A stretch of 64,000 bases of DNA, from the NCBI GenBank assembly GCA_001028815.1, contig LDJB01000001.1:1-64000 (forward strand), in the 5' to 3' direction. The position numbers were made by a program, and so were the translations under genes. This document shows, one piece after another, positions 56,784-64,000 of the stretch; position 1 is the stretch's first letter; the number at the start of each line of letters is the position of its first letter. The notes under the pieces were generated by a model. The model was not told the DNA's origin. It ran no database searches and saw only the letters and a program-made list of their open reading frames with translations. This DNA comes from Peptococcaceae bacterium 1109 (lineage in GTDB: Bacteria > Bacillota > Limnochordia > Darwinibacteriales > Darwinibacteriaceae).

Positions 56784-57227
56784 GTGCTCTCCATCGACGA
56801 AATTCGCGAGAAGCTGCCGCATCGCTATCCTTTTTTGATGGTGGATAAAGTACTCGAACTTGAAGAGGGAAAACGCATTGTGGCGCTCAAAAATGTAACC
56901 ATCAACGAACCTTTCTTTCAAGGGCACTATCCACATTTTCCTGTGATGCCTGGAGTGATGATCCTGGAAGCCATGGCCCAGGTTGGGGGACTGGCTGTGG
57001 GCGGGTCTGAGGATGAGAGTATACCGCTGTTGGCTGCCGTGGAGCGTGCCCGCTTCAAGGAAATGGTCCGCCCTGGCGATCAGCTTGTGATCACCGCCCA
57101 GGTGGTGGCAAACCGCTCTGGGATTGTGAAGGTTGAGGCGGAAGCAAAGGTGAAAGATGTTCTGTGTGCAGCGGGGCAGCTGACATTCATGCTCGCCAAG
57201 AGAGGGGATGTTGTGGGACGTGGCTAA
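56784..57227 (+). CDS. fabZ: 3-hydroxyacyl-ACP dehydratase FabZ
   Basis: Dehydrates 3-hydroxyacyl-ACP in fatty acid synthesis; in diderm bacteria it is often encoded with lipid A genes because both use 3-hydroxyacyl-ACP. The 147 residues show PHRYPFLMVD, catalytic His48 in QGHYP and Glu62 in ILEAMAQ. GTG 56784 is preferred because GAGGTGG lies seven bases upstream; GTG 56769 is earlier in frame. Confidence 0.95.
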   Translation: MLSIDEIREKLPHRYPFLMVDKVLELEEGKRIVALKNVTINEPFFQGHYPHFPVMPGVMILEAMAQVGGLAVGGSEDESIPLLAAVERARFKEMVRPGDQLVITAQVVANRSGIVKVEAEAKVKDVLCAAGQLTFMLAKRGDVVGRG

Positions 57228-58368
57228 TCCGCGTATTATGCTCGTCGGAGCGGACAATACCAGCGACCGCTTTGGGGCGGCCTTGGCGCAGAAGCTCACG
57301 GAGAAGCGGCCTGAAGGTGTTGTGTTTGGCATAGGCGGGCCGCTCATGGCTGATGCGGGTGTGCGGCTGCTGTATGATATTAGTGAGATGGTCAGCCTCG
57401 GTGTGTTCGACTCTCTAAAGGGCGCCCACATCGTCAAGCGCTTGATCCAGCGTGTGAGTGAAACCATGGATGAAGAACGGCCCCATGTGATGGTGCAGAT
57501 CGGGCTTCCCCTTTTCAGCTTACGGTTGTTGGAGATCGCACGCTGTAAAGGACTTAGTACCATGTATTATTACACGCCTCTCAGCCGAGGCTTGGTTGAG
57601 TTTAAGACAGAACGGTTTGCGGGCCTTGTAGACAAGGTTATCGGGATCAGCAAGTTTGAGACAGAGAGTTGCCAGCAAGCGGGGATCAGCGCTGAGTTTG
57701 TCGGGCATCCCCTTGTGGATTTGGTAAGGTCCCGGCGGCCTGTGGAAGAAGTGCGGGCAGAGCTTAACCTGAAGCCCGGCAAACCGGTTATCGCGGTTCT
57801 GCCAGGGGCACGGGAAGTTGAAGTGAAAAACGTGCTTCCCACTGTGCTGAGAGCCATAGGGCAACTGCGCAAGCTCAAGCTGGACTGTCAGACAGTTGTC
57901 TCGGTAGCACCCACCGTTAGAAAAAGCTTTGTGGACCAGCTTGTTTCCAAAGCCCGCGGTATTGATGTGGTGGTGGGTGGGGATACAGGTGATGTGCTGG
58001 ACGCAGCAGACCTAGCGATTACCTCCATAGGTACGGTGTCTTTGGAGGCGGCTCTGATGGGAGTGCCGTGCCTTGCAGTTTACCGTGTGCCGACCACGAC
58101 TTATCTGTTTGACAAACTCTTCGCCAATAAGCCTAGAATGACCGTTGTGAACAACGTCCTGGAAGAGCAAGTGGTGCCTGAGTTTATTCAAAGCGAGTTT
58201 GGCTTGGGCAGGCTGGTGGACGAGATTGTCCGGCTCCTAACTGATGAAGCAGCTCGCCAGGAAATGCTGGGCAAGTTTGCCGCACTACCAGAACAGCTAG
58301 GCGAACCTGGCTCCGTGGACCGGGCGGCTGAGATGATCCTGGCCGCGGCAGCTCAGCGGGAGGAGTAG
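57208..58368 (+). CDS. lpxB: LpxB-like glycosyltransferase lacking key LpxB motifs
   Basis: The 386 residues have the two-domain GT-B fold of lipid A disaccharide synthase: FVGHPLVD, LPGAREVEVKNVLP and SIGTVSLEAALMGVPCLAVYR agree with the family. The N-terminal GE(A/T)SGD motif is GADNTSD here, the segment equivalent to E. coli GIDAPDFN (with the essential aspartate) is QIGLPLFS, and the SPSVWAWR motif is replaced by TPLSRGLVEFK. The fold is probably kept but the reaction may differ. It overlaps fabZ. The start could be ATG 57208, TTG 57211 or GTG 57220. No lpxA, lpxC, lpxD or lpxI is in the window. Confidence 0.75.
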   Translation: MLWDVANPRIMLVGADNTSDRFGAALAQKLTEKRPEGVVFGIGGPLMADAGVRLLYDISEMVSLGVFDSLKGAHIVKRLIQRVSETMDEERPHVMVQIGLPLFSLRLLEIARCKGLSTMYYYTPLSRGLVEFKTERFAGLVDKVIGISKFETESCQQAGISAEFVGHPLVDLVRSRRPVEEVRAELNLKPGKPVIAVLPGAREVEVKNVLPTVLRAIGQLRKLKLDCQTVVSVAPTVRKSFVDQLVSKARGIDVVVGGDTGDVLDAADLAITSIGTVSLEAALMGVPCLAVYRVPTTTYLFDKLFANKPRMTVVNNVLEEQVVPEFIQSEFGLGRLVDEIVRLLTDEAARQEMLGKFAALPEQLGEPGSVDRAAEMILAAAAQREE

Positions 58369-58371
58369 TAG

Positions 58372-59091
58372 ATGCCCATTATTGCCCGGGGCTTAGAGAA
58401 AAGCTATCGCCAGCGGAAGGTTGTCCGCAATGTTGACATTGAACTGCACCGGGGTGAAATTGTAGGCCTTCTCGGGCCGAACGGGGCGGGGAAAACCACT
58501 ACTTTTTCTCTAGTCCTTGGCCTGCAGCGGGCTGATGCAGGGACTATTACCCTAGACGGTATGGATATTACTCGCATGCCTATGTACCGGCGGGCCCGCC
58601 TAGGGCTGGGCTATCTCCCCCAAGAACCTTCGGTTTTTCGCAAACTGTCCGTGGAGGATAACATCAGGGCAGTTTTGGAGAACCGCTCGTTGGCAAGGGA
58701 CGAGGAGGACCAGATTGTGGAGCGGCTCTTGGCTGAGTTCAACCTAGAACAAGTCCGGCGCCAGCGGGGAAGCCAGCTTTCCGGGGGAGAGCGGCGCCGC
58801 ACGGAGATTGCCCGGGCTCTAGCACTAGAACCGGCCTTCCTATTCCTTGATGAGCCCTTTGCGGGGGTGGACCCAATTGCGGTAGGGGAAATCCAAGATA
58901 TTATTGCCGGCCTTCGCAGCCGCAATTTGGGGATTGTGATAACCGATCACAACGTCCGGGAAACCTTGCGCATTACAGATCGAGCTTATATCATGCACTT
59001 AGGCGATATTTTAGTATCAGGTACAACGGAGGAAATTGCCCAGAACGAACTGGCAAAAAGACACTACTTGGGATCGAACTTTACTCTCTAG
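58372..59091 (+). CDS. lptB: LptB, ATPase of the lipopolysaccharide exporter
   Basis: The 239 residues match LptB closely: GPNGAGKTTTFS (Walker A), YLPQEPSVFRKLSVEDNI around the Q-loop, the LptB-type signature LSGGERRR, FLDEPFAGVDPIAV and ITDHNVRETL. It begins four bases after the lpxB-like gene and is separated by about 4.6 kb from lptA. Confidence 0.95.
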   Translation: MPIIARGLEKSYRQRKVVRNVDIELHRGEIVGLLGPNGAGKTTTFSLVLGLQRADAGTITLDGMDITRMPMYRRARLGLGYLPQEPSVFRKLSVEDNIRAVLENRSLARDEEDQIVERLLAEFNLEQVRRQRGSQLSGGERRRTEIARALALEPAFLFLDEPFAGVDPIAVGEIQDIIAGLRSRNLGIVITDHNVRETLRITDRAYIMHLGDILVSGTTEEIAQNELAKRHYLGSNFTL

Positions 59092-59117
59092 AAGTAACAA
59101 CGCAAGGTGGTGAGTGT

Positions 59118-60266
59118 ATGTACGGCCTAACCCTGATCCTGACCCTGGCAGTTGTGGGAGGCGTCATCGCGTATATCGGCGATCGGCTTGGTATGAAAGT
59201 CGGCCGGAAAAAGCTCACCCTTTTTGGACTAAGGCCGAAGCACACCAGCATCGTGGTAACCATCGTGACTGGTGTGTTTATCGCGACTGCATCCATTGTT
59301 GTCTTGACCATCGTATCCCAAGATGTGCGCACCGCTTTGTTCCGTATGAAAGAGATCCAGGAGGAACTGGCAGCAGTGCAGCTGAGCTATGATGAGATGC
59401 GCCTGCAGCGGGACAATGCACAGCTAGAACTGGAGGAGGCCCAAACCTCACTGGCTAGTGCGGTGGAAGCGTACAATCAAGTGATGGACGATCTGCAAGA
59501 AGCACAAGCTGCTGTGGAGGAACAGCGGCTGCGCATCGCGGAAAACCAAGAGATCATTGCAGGTATGAGTACGCAGATTACTGAACTGGAACTGGAAGCA
59601 TCGCGCTTGATGGCGGAGATCGAGGAACTGTGGGGTTACCGTTTGGCCTTCGGCCAGATGCGGGGCGCAAACATTGCCTTTAACGCTAGTGAAGTGATTT
59701 CCAGTGTGGTGATTGAGCCGGGGCAAAGCAGGGCCGCAATCCGAAACGCACTCGATGGTTTCCTAAACACAGTAGATGATATTGCCTACCGGCGGGGAGC
59801 AAGGTCCACGGACGGGGATTATCGGGCTATTTACCTCCGGCCCGGAGTGGTAGACTTCGCCGTGGAAGAGCTGTACACCGCGGATACGGCCCGCATCATC
59901 CGTGCAGTAAGTGAGAGCAATACAATTCCGGGAATTCCCGTTGTAGCATACCTAGAGATTTACCCGGACCAGTTGGTCTATGCTAAGCATACTGTATTGG
60001 TGGAACGGGTTTGGAACCCAATGAGAGACAGCGAGATCGACCGGGTGATCCTGGATATGCTAAACCAGGCCAACGTCCAGGCTATTAATCTAGGAATGGC
60101 GGTGAATGAGGACCTAGAGGCGGTACTCCTGCCAGGAAGTGCTTTCCTTGAGGCTTTGTTCGTGGCCCGGGACATTAAAGAGCCAGTTACCATCCGTTTA
60201 GTGGTGGCAGAGGACACATGGCGCTCCGATACGCCTATCCCCATTGAGCTGCAAATCATTCGCTGA
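59118..60266 (+). CDS. DUF3084 membrane-anchored coiled-coil protein
   Basis: The 382 residues have two N-terminal membrane helices (about 2-22 and 47-68) separated by the conserved RLGMKVGRKKLTLFGLRPKHT segment, a coiled coil (about 75-175), and a folded C-terminal domain. This matches DUF3084, common in cyanobacteria and found with outer-membrane gene clusters of diderm Firmicutes. Function unknown. GGTGGTGAG precedes ATG 59118. Confidence 0.85.
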   Translation: MYGLTLILTLAVVGGVIAYIGDRLGMKVGRKKLTLFGLRPKHTSIVVTIVTGVFIATASIVVLTIVSQDVRTALFRMKEIQEELAAVQLSYDEMRLQRDNAQLELEEAQTSLASAVEAYNQVMDDLQEAQAAVEEQRLRIAENQEIIAGMSTQITELELEASRLMAEIEELWGYRLAFGQMRGANIAFNASEVISSVVIEPGQSRAAIRNALDGFLNTVDDIAYRRGARSTDGDYRAIYLRPGVVDFAVEELYTADTARIIRAVSESNTIPGIPVVAYLEIYPDQLVYAKHTVLVERVWNPMRDSEIDRVILDMLNQANVQAINLGMAVNEDLEAVLLPGSAFLEALFVARDIKEPVTIRLVVAEDTWRSDTPIPIELQIIR

Positions 60267-60276
60267 GACAATTTTC

Positions 60277-60301
60277 ATGGGAGTTCCACGAACTCCCATT
60301 T
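60277..60301 (+). terminator. Hairpin after the DUF3084 gene
   Basis: ATGGGAGTT pairs with AACTCCCAT around CCACG; a short T run follows. Confidence 0.55.
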
Positions 60302-60704
60302 GCTGTCGGCAGGAATTATGTGTATTGCGGGGAATTTAATGCGTATGACAGTGCTTGGTACTGCCCACGGACATAGAAACAACTTGCAGCCTACAGCGGA
60401 TAAACCGGGGGGAGAAAATATTCTGTACCCCCGCAAAAACGCGATCCCAATAGAAGGATTCTAAGGGAGAATCTCGAAGTACCAAGTAATCAGTGTGTCT
60501 AGCCGCAGTAGGCTGTGGGTATGGATGGTTAGAAAGGAGGTGCCCGTGGTTACCGCCTAACCCGAGAGACTGCAGGTGAGGCACGCCCCTTGCTTGGTTA
60601 GCAGGATGAGGTAACTAGGAAACTCATTCGTGCAGCCGCCGCAAGGGTTCTGCATCTAACTAACAACACACAACATAACCTGAAAAACCACTAAGGGGGT
60701 AAAA
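60302..60704 (+). other. 400-base leader region of ompM with several hairpins
   Basis: No gene is supported here. I see a hairpin GGGGG-AGAA...TTCT-CCCCC at about 60407-60432, a second GATTCT-AAGGG-AGAATC at about 60457-60473, and an isolated AAAGGAGG at 60533-60540 followed only by GTG and a four-codon frame, next to the inverted repeat GGTTA...TAACC. No riboswitch class is recognised. It probably holds the promoter and a long structured 5' untranslated region of the abundant porin mRNA. Confidence 0.45.
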
Positions 60705-63161
60705 ATGACCATGAAAGTAAGAAGCCTTGCGCTTGTACTAGCCTTCGTCTTGGTACTGGGCCCTGCGGCAGTAGCTTTTGCTAACAGCAACCCATTCTCA
60801 GACGTTCCGGCTGACCACTGGGCATACGATGCTGTTACTCAACTGGCAGCAGTTGGCCTCGTGGAAGGGTATCCTGATGGTACCTATGGCGGCACTCGCA
60901 TGATGACTCGTTACGAGGCTGCCCTGGTGTTCGCAAGAACACTTGCTCGCTTGGAAGCAATGGTTGAGGAAGAAGTTTACGCAACCAACGCTGACCTGCG
61001 GGATCAAGTTGTAGCAGAAGTCTTGGCTGATATTGAAGCAGCTAAAGCTCAACTCGCAGCGTTGATCAAAGAAGAACTCGCTAACATTGAAGTTCCCGTT
61101 GTGGAGCACACAATTGAGCGGGTAGTTGTTGAACAGCCCATCGAGAAGATCGTGGAAGTTCAACCAGTAGAACGTCCGTTCCAACTCACTCCTGAAGCTG
61201 AGAACGTCATTGGCAAGCTCGTTGCTGACCTGTTCAAGCAAGAGCTGGAAGCTGCTGAGCTCGGCGCTCAGGAAGTCGTAGTTGAAACCAAGATCATCGA
61301 GCGGATCGTTGAAGCTGAAGACGCTCTCACAGAAGAAGATGTGAACCGGATCGCCGCCGCTATCCTCGCCACCGAGCTCGAGCGGGTATACGCTGACCAC
61401 GACAGCTCCATCGCTGATGTGGAAGCCTGGATCGGCGCTGTTGTGAAGAGAGTACACGCTCTCGAGGCTGACCAAGCTGCTCTCGCTGGCGACGTAGCCG
61501 ATCTGCAGGCAGAGAACAATCGTTTCGCTGGCCTCATCGATGGCCTGCAAGCTGATGTTGCTGGCCTCGAAGCCGCTCTCGTAGCCGAGATCGCTCGTGT
61601 GACCGACTCCATCTACGCTCTCAACAACGAGTTCAAGACTGAGCTGGCTCTCCTGGGTGTCCGGGTTGACACTCTCGAGAAACTCTTCATCAGCTTGGAA
61701 GACCGCCTCTCTGGTGTAGAAGGCAGAGTCGCCCTGGTTGAGCAAGAGCAGACCACCCTTCGCAAGGATATGGAGCGCGTGCAGCTGGGCGGCGAACTGA
61801 CCTTCGAAGCTACCAGCGTCGGCACCAACGACGGAACAGTCAAAAGCTACTTTGGCGATGAGTATGAGCCTGCTGCTCTCGGCCTGACTCAAGAGGGCAA
61901 CCTGACCCTGACAGTGAAGGCTTCTGACAGCACCACTGTAAAGGCTATTGGAGCATACGAGGTTAGCATCCTTGGCGACAAGGACATCACCTTCTCGGAT
62001 TACCGGTTAGAAGTTACCTCCAGCACACCTATCACCAAGTTCGTGGCAGGCAACAAGCTGGGTGACTATGTATCCAAGGACATCAACTCCTATGTGCTCG
62101 GAAGCAAGCCTGGTACAGGCGCAACTGCTGACTTCAAGTTCTTTGACGGCTTTACCGGCGCTGCCGTTGTCGGTGACTCCGCTGACAGCCTCGTTGGCGC
62201 TGCTGCTCTCAGCTACAAGTTCATTCCAGAGCTTGGCCTGAAGGCTGCCGTGTCCGGTTCCTATGGCGATGAGGAGTACATGGTGAACGCCGCTTCCGCA
62301 GGCATCTTTGGCGAGCTGTTTGGTGTTGGCTACGAAGGCAACTTCGCCATCGACCTCACCGATAAAGAAGCTGAAGAGAACATGCTCTTTGGCGGCAAGC
62401 TTACCTTCAAGTACGAGCCCATCGAAGTTTGGGGCGAGTATGCATGGGCAGGCGACGACTTTGGTACCGCCGAAGGCTCTCTGTCTGGCCGTCCGTTCAT
62501 CCTGAAGCCTAGCGAAGATCCAGACGAAGAGTTTGGTAAGAGCAAGTTTGAACTTGGTGCAAGCGCTGAGTTCCTGGGCATCGATGTGAACGGTAACTAC
62601 TACAGAGAGATGGATGGGGAGAATGTTGCTGTTGTCCAAGCTTACAAGTTTGGCGCAACTGCTGAGTTCGATATCTTCGTTCCTCTGACACTCTCTGGCA
62701 AGTACGCTTGGAACCTCACTGGCCTTGGAGCAGATCCAGAAGTTGCCGTGAGCGCATCTGAAATCAAGATCGCAGTTGGCCCCATCGATGTCTTCGAGAC
62801 CGGCCTCTCGGTTGACGCAAGCTTTGCCATGGTCAACGGCACCCTGGAGAAGGACGCTTACAAGGAGAAGGGTAAGTTCAAGTTCGGTGAAAAGAAGGCA
62901 TTCGTCATCGGTGCTAACCTGAACTACGGCACCACCGTTGGCGGCGCTGGACTTGACCTCGGCTATGGCGTAGAGTTCGTCATGCCTCGGGTTGAAGAAG
63001 GCGAACCAGACCCGATTAACGAGCTCACCCACAGTGTCACAGCTGATTACAGCTTCACAGACAACCTGAAGCTGGAACTGGGCGCCACCATCTTCCACAC
63101 CTTGGAAGAAGTGCCTGAGACAGCTCAGAAGTACACCGCTGGCTTGACCTTCAAGTTCTAG
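60705..63161 (+). CDS. ompM: OmpM-type SLH-domain outer-membrane porin
   Basis: Major porin that also ties the outer membrane to the cell wall. The 818 residues have a signal peptide (cleavage after AFA), one SLH domain (about 28-85; FSDVPADHWAYDAVTQL, GYPDGTYGG), a long coiled coil (about 90-365; VERVVVEQPIEKIVEV, VADLQAENNRF) and a beta-barrel (about 370-818) ending in FKF with terminal phenylalanine. The SLH domain binds modified peptidoglycan in other diderm Firmicutes. Codon use is strongly biased toward CTC, GCT and AAG/GTT, unlike its neighbours, consistent with very high expression. AAGGGGG precedes ATG 60705. Confidence 0.95.
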   Translation: MTMKVRSLALVLAFVLVLGPAAVAFANSNPFSDVPADHWAYDAVTQLAAVGLVEGYPDGTYGGTRMMTRYEAALVFARTLARLEAMVEEEVYATNADLRDQVVAEVLADIEAAKAQLAALIKEELANIEVPVVEHTIERVVVEQPIEKIVEVQPVERPFQLTPEAENVIGKLVADLFKQELEAAELGAQEVVVETKIIERIVEAEDALTEEDVNRIAAAILATELERVYADHDSSIADVEAWIGAVVKRVHALEADQAALAGDVADLQAENNRFAGLIDGLQADVAGLEAALVAEIARVTDSIYALNNEFKTELALLGVRVDTLEKLFISLEDRLSGVEGRVALVEQEQTTLRKDMERVQLGGELTFEATSVGTNDGTVKSYFGDEYEPAALGLTQEGNLTLTVKASDSTTVKAIGAYEVSILGDKDITFSDYRLEVTSSTPITKFVAGNKLGDYVSKDINSYVLGSKPGTGATADFKFFDGFTGAAVVGDSADSLVGAAALSYKFIPELGLKAAVSGSYGDEEYMVNAASAGIFGELFGVGYEGNFAIDLTDKEAEENMLFGGKLTFKYEPIEVWGEYAWAGDDFGTAEGSLSGRPFILKPSEDPDEEFGKSKFELGASAEFLGIDVNGNYYREMDGENVAVVQAYKFGATAEFDIFVPLTLSGKYAWNLTGLGADPEVAVSASEIKIAVGPIDVFETGLSVDASFAMVNGTLEKDAYKEKGKFKFGEKKAFVIGANLNYGTTVGGAGLDLGYGVEFVMPRVEEGEPDPINELTHSVTADYSFTDNLKLELGATIFHTLEEVPETAQKYTAGLTFKF

Positions 63162-63177
63162 TGGAGACACACTCACA

Positions 63178-63202
63178 AGCCCCCGTTTTCGGGGGCTTTT
63201 TT
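63178..63202 (+). terminator. Terminator after ompM
   Basis: AGCCCCCG pairs with CGGGGGCT around TTTT, with a T tract following. Confidence 0.92.
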
Positions 63203-63259
63203 ATACCCACAAACCGTTATGGGGCACTGCGAAAGCTATTTGTGGGAAGGTGGTTTGCG

Positions 63260-63667
63260 ATGCATGGCCCAGTGCTAGCAATTGACCCGGGGACTGATAA
63301 GTGCGGCCTTGCGGTGGTGGATGGGGCACATACCCTGCGCAGATGGGTTGCGCCTCGCATAGAATTAATCCAAGAGGTTGGGAAAGCCATGGAGGAATTC
63401 TATCCTCACCTGATCATCTTGGGAGATCGCACTGGCTCCACGCGCTTTCGCGAGGAGCTGTCCAGGGCTTTTCCCAACGTAGAGATCGCGGTGGTCGATG
63501 AGCACCTTTCCAGCGTGGAGGCTCGGCGGCGCTACTGGAAGGAGAACCCGCCTCGGGGCTGGCGGAAGCTCATCCCCACAACCATGCAGGTGCCCCCAGA
63601 ACCCTACGATGATTTGGTGGCCGTTATCCTGGCGGAGCGCTTTTTGGGTATGGGGTACGTTAAGTAG
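63260..63667 (+). CDS. RNase H-fold nuclease of the YqgF/RuvX type
   Basis: The 135 residues have LAIDPGTDKCGLAVVD at the N-terminus, with the catalytic aspartate of RNase H-fold resolvases, LGDRTGSTRFREEL in the middle and EPYDDLVAVILAERFL near the end. It resembles YqgF but is a divergent subfamily, so the substrate may not be pre-16S rRNA. ATG 63260 is chosen because GGAAGGTGG lies upstream and the conserved core starts at once. Confidence 0.75.
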   Translation: MHGPVLAIDPGTDKCGLAVVDGAHTLRRWVAPRIELIQEVGKAMEEFYPHLIILGDRTGSTRFREELSRAFPNVEIAVVDEHLSSVEARRRYWKENPPRGWRKLIPTTMQVPPEPYDDLVAVILAERFLGMGYVK

Positions 63668-63775
63668 CTGTGTAAGATTATGGAATTTCCCGGCCTCGGA
63701 AGGTTTTCGTTCCATATTGTAGAAATAATGAATCTAGACTTCTTGCCCGTTTAAGCCTGGAAAGGAGGGGTCAGC

Positions 63776-64000
63776 ATGGCGAGAAACCCGTTGGTGTTTA
63801 TAGCCCTCCTGGCGTGCTTAGTGATGCTTGCCCCCTTGGTGGGCCAGGCCAACTCGCCTACAGATACTGTAGATGAGGATTGGGTGTACTTCGCTCTCGC
63901 AGAGTTGGGCCGAGGGCGTTCTGTCGCGCAGTTTATCATTCCGCAGGAGATGACCAGGTATCAGGGGGCCCTCTTAGTCTCCCGCCTGATTGAATACATC
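63776..64000 (+). CDS. Exported SLH-like protein, partial at the window end
   Basis: Only the first 75 codons are visible. A signal peptide (cleavage near VGQA) is followed by DWVYFALAELGRGR and MTRYQGALLVSRL, which resembles the latter part of an SLH domain. AAAGGAGGGG lies five bases before the ATG. It may be another wall-bound surface or outer-membrane protein paired with ompM. Confidence 0.7.
   Translation, partial: MARNPLVFIALLACLVMLAPLVGQANSPTDTVDEDWVYFALAELGRGRSVAQFIIPQEMTRYQGALLVSRLIEYI

Noticed and set aside
60546-60560. Four-codon frame after the isolated AAAGGAGG in the ompM leader
   Set aside because: Too short to support as a gene; mentioned only as part of the leader.
60798-61892. 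Minus-strand frame of 364 codons over the porin coiled coil
   Set aside because: Same cause as above; repetitive composition mirrors the coiled coil.
62007-63176. Long open frame (389 codons) on the minus strand across the porin gene
   Set aside because: The porin uses strongly biased codons that create open antisense frames. The antisense product has no family features and no ribosome site.

Overview
The window looks like chromosomal DNA from a spore-forming, flagellated Firmicute that has an outer membrane. The evidence is combined. Firmicute and sporulation markers are CodY, SpoIIID, a SpoIIQ-like M23 protein, Mbl, a YwlE-type arginine phosphatase, and the gene order prfA-prmC-ywlC-ywlE-rpiB-upp. 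Diderm markers are BamA, LptA/B/C/D, an LptF/G permease, Skp/OmpH-like chaperones, an SLH-domain porin, FabZ next to an LpxB-like protein, and flagellar L- and P-ring proteins. This fits the known diderm Firmicute lineages. From base composition and gene content my best guess is a Limnochordia-like lineage, with Halanaerobiia or Negativicutes as alternatives. I cannot prove the taxon from the sequence alone.

Layout. 1-2.1 kb: a surface lipoprotein with a parallel beta-helix, broken near its end by a frameshift, and tRNA-Leu(CAG). 2.3-10.4 kb: single-gene units, namely a K+-dependent membrane pyrophosphatase, a DUF421 membrane protein, a GH3 glycosidase, and a copper P-type ATPase whose promoter carries two CsoR-like operators. 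10.4-16.1 kb: a five-gene operon of an ATP-grasp-like protein, lysine 2,3-aminomutase and a three-gene ABC-2 exporter, which I read as a possible beta-lysine metabolite system. 16.1-19.8 kb: CodY, an orphan MEDS-domain histidine kinase behind paired Spo0A boxes, and DNA polymerase IV. 19.8-35.0 kb: a long housekeeping run from hflX through prfA, a frameshifted prmC, ywlC, ywlE, rpiB, upp, comEB, tagO and mnaA to atpAGDC. The ATP synthase Fo genes and atpH are absent from the position where this gene order normally has them.

35.0-41.7 kb: sporulation, shape and flagellum genes spoIIQ-like, spoIIID, mbl, flgF, flgG, flgA, flgH, flgI and a single-domain flgJ. Candidate forespore, sigma-E and sigma-D promoters sit at the expected genes. 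41.8-63.2 kb: an envelope cluster holding an AMIN/NAGPA-family protein, an S55-family protein, bamA, three Skp-like genes, a small barrel protein, an LptF/G permease, lptD-lptC-lptA, an unassigned ABC transporter pair, fabZ, an LpxB-like gene, lptB, a DUF3084 protein and ompM. The right end carries a YqgF/RuvX-like nuclease and the start of a second SLH-type exported protein.

Together the genes describe a cell that builds an outer membrane (barrel insertion, periplasmic chaperones, lipopolysaccharide-type bridge, SLH tethering to the wall), drives a flagellum through it, and sporulates. The most unusual points are the beta-lysine/exporter operon, the F1-only ATP synthase block, the ABC transporter embedded in the lpt/lpx cluster, and an LpxB-like protein that has lost the usual LpxB signature motifs.
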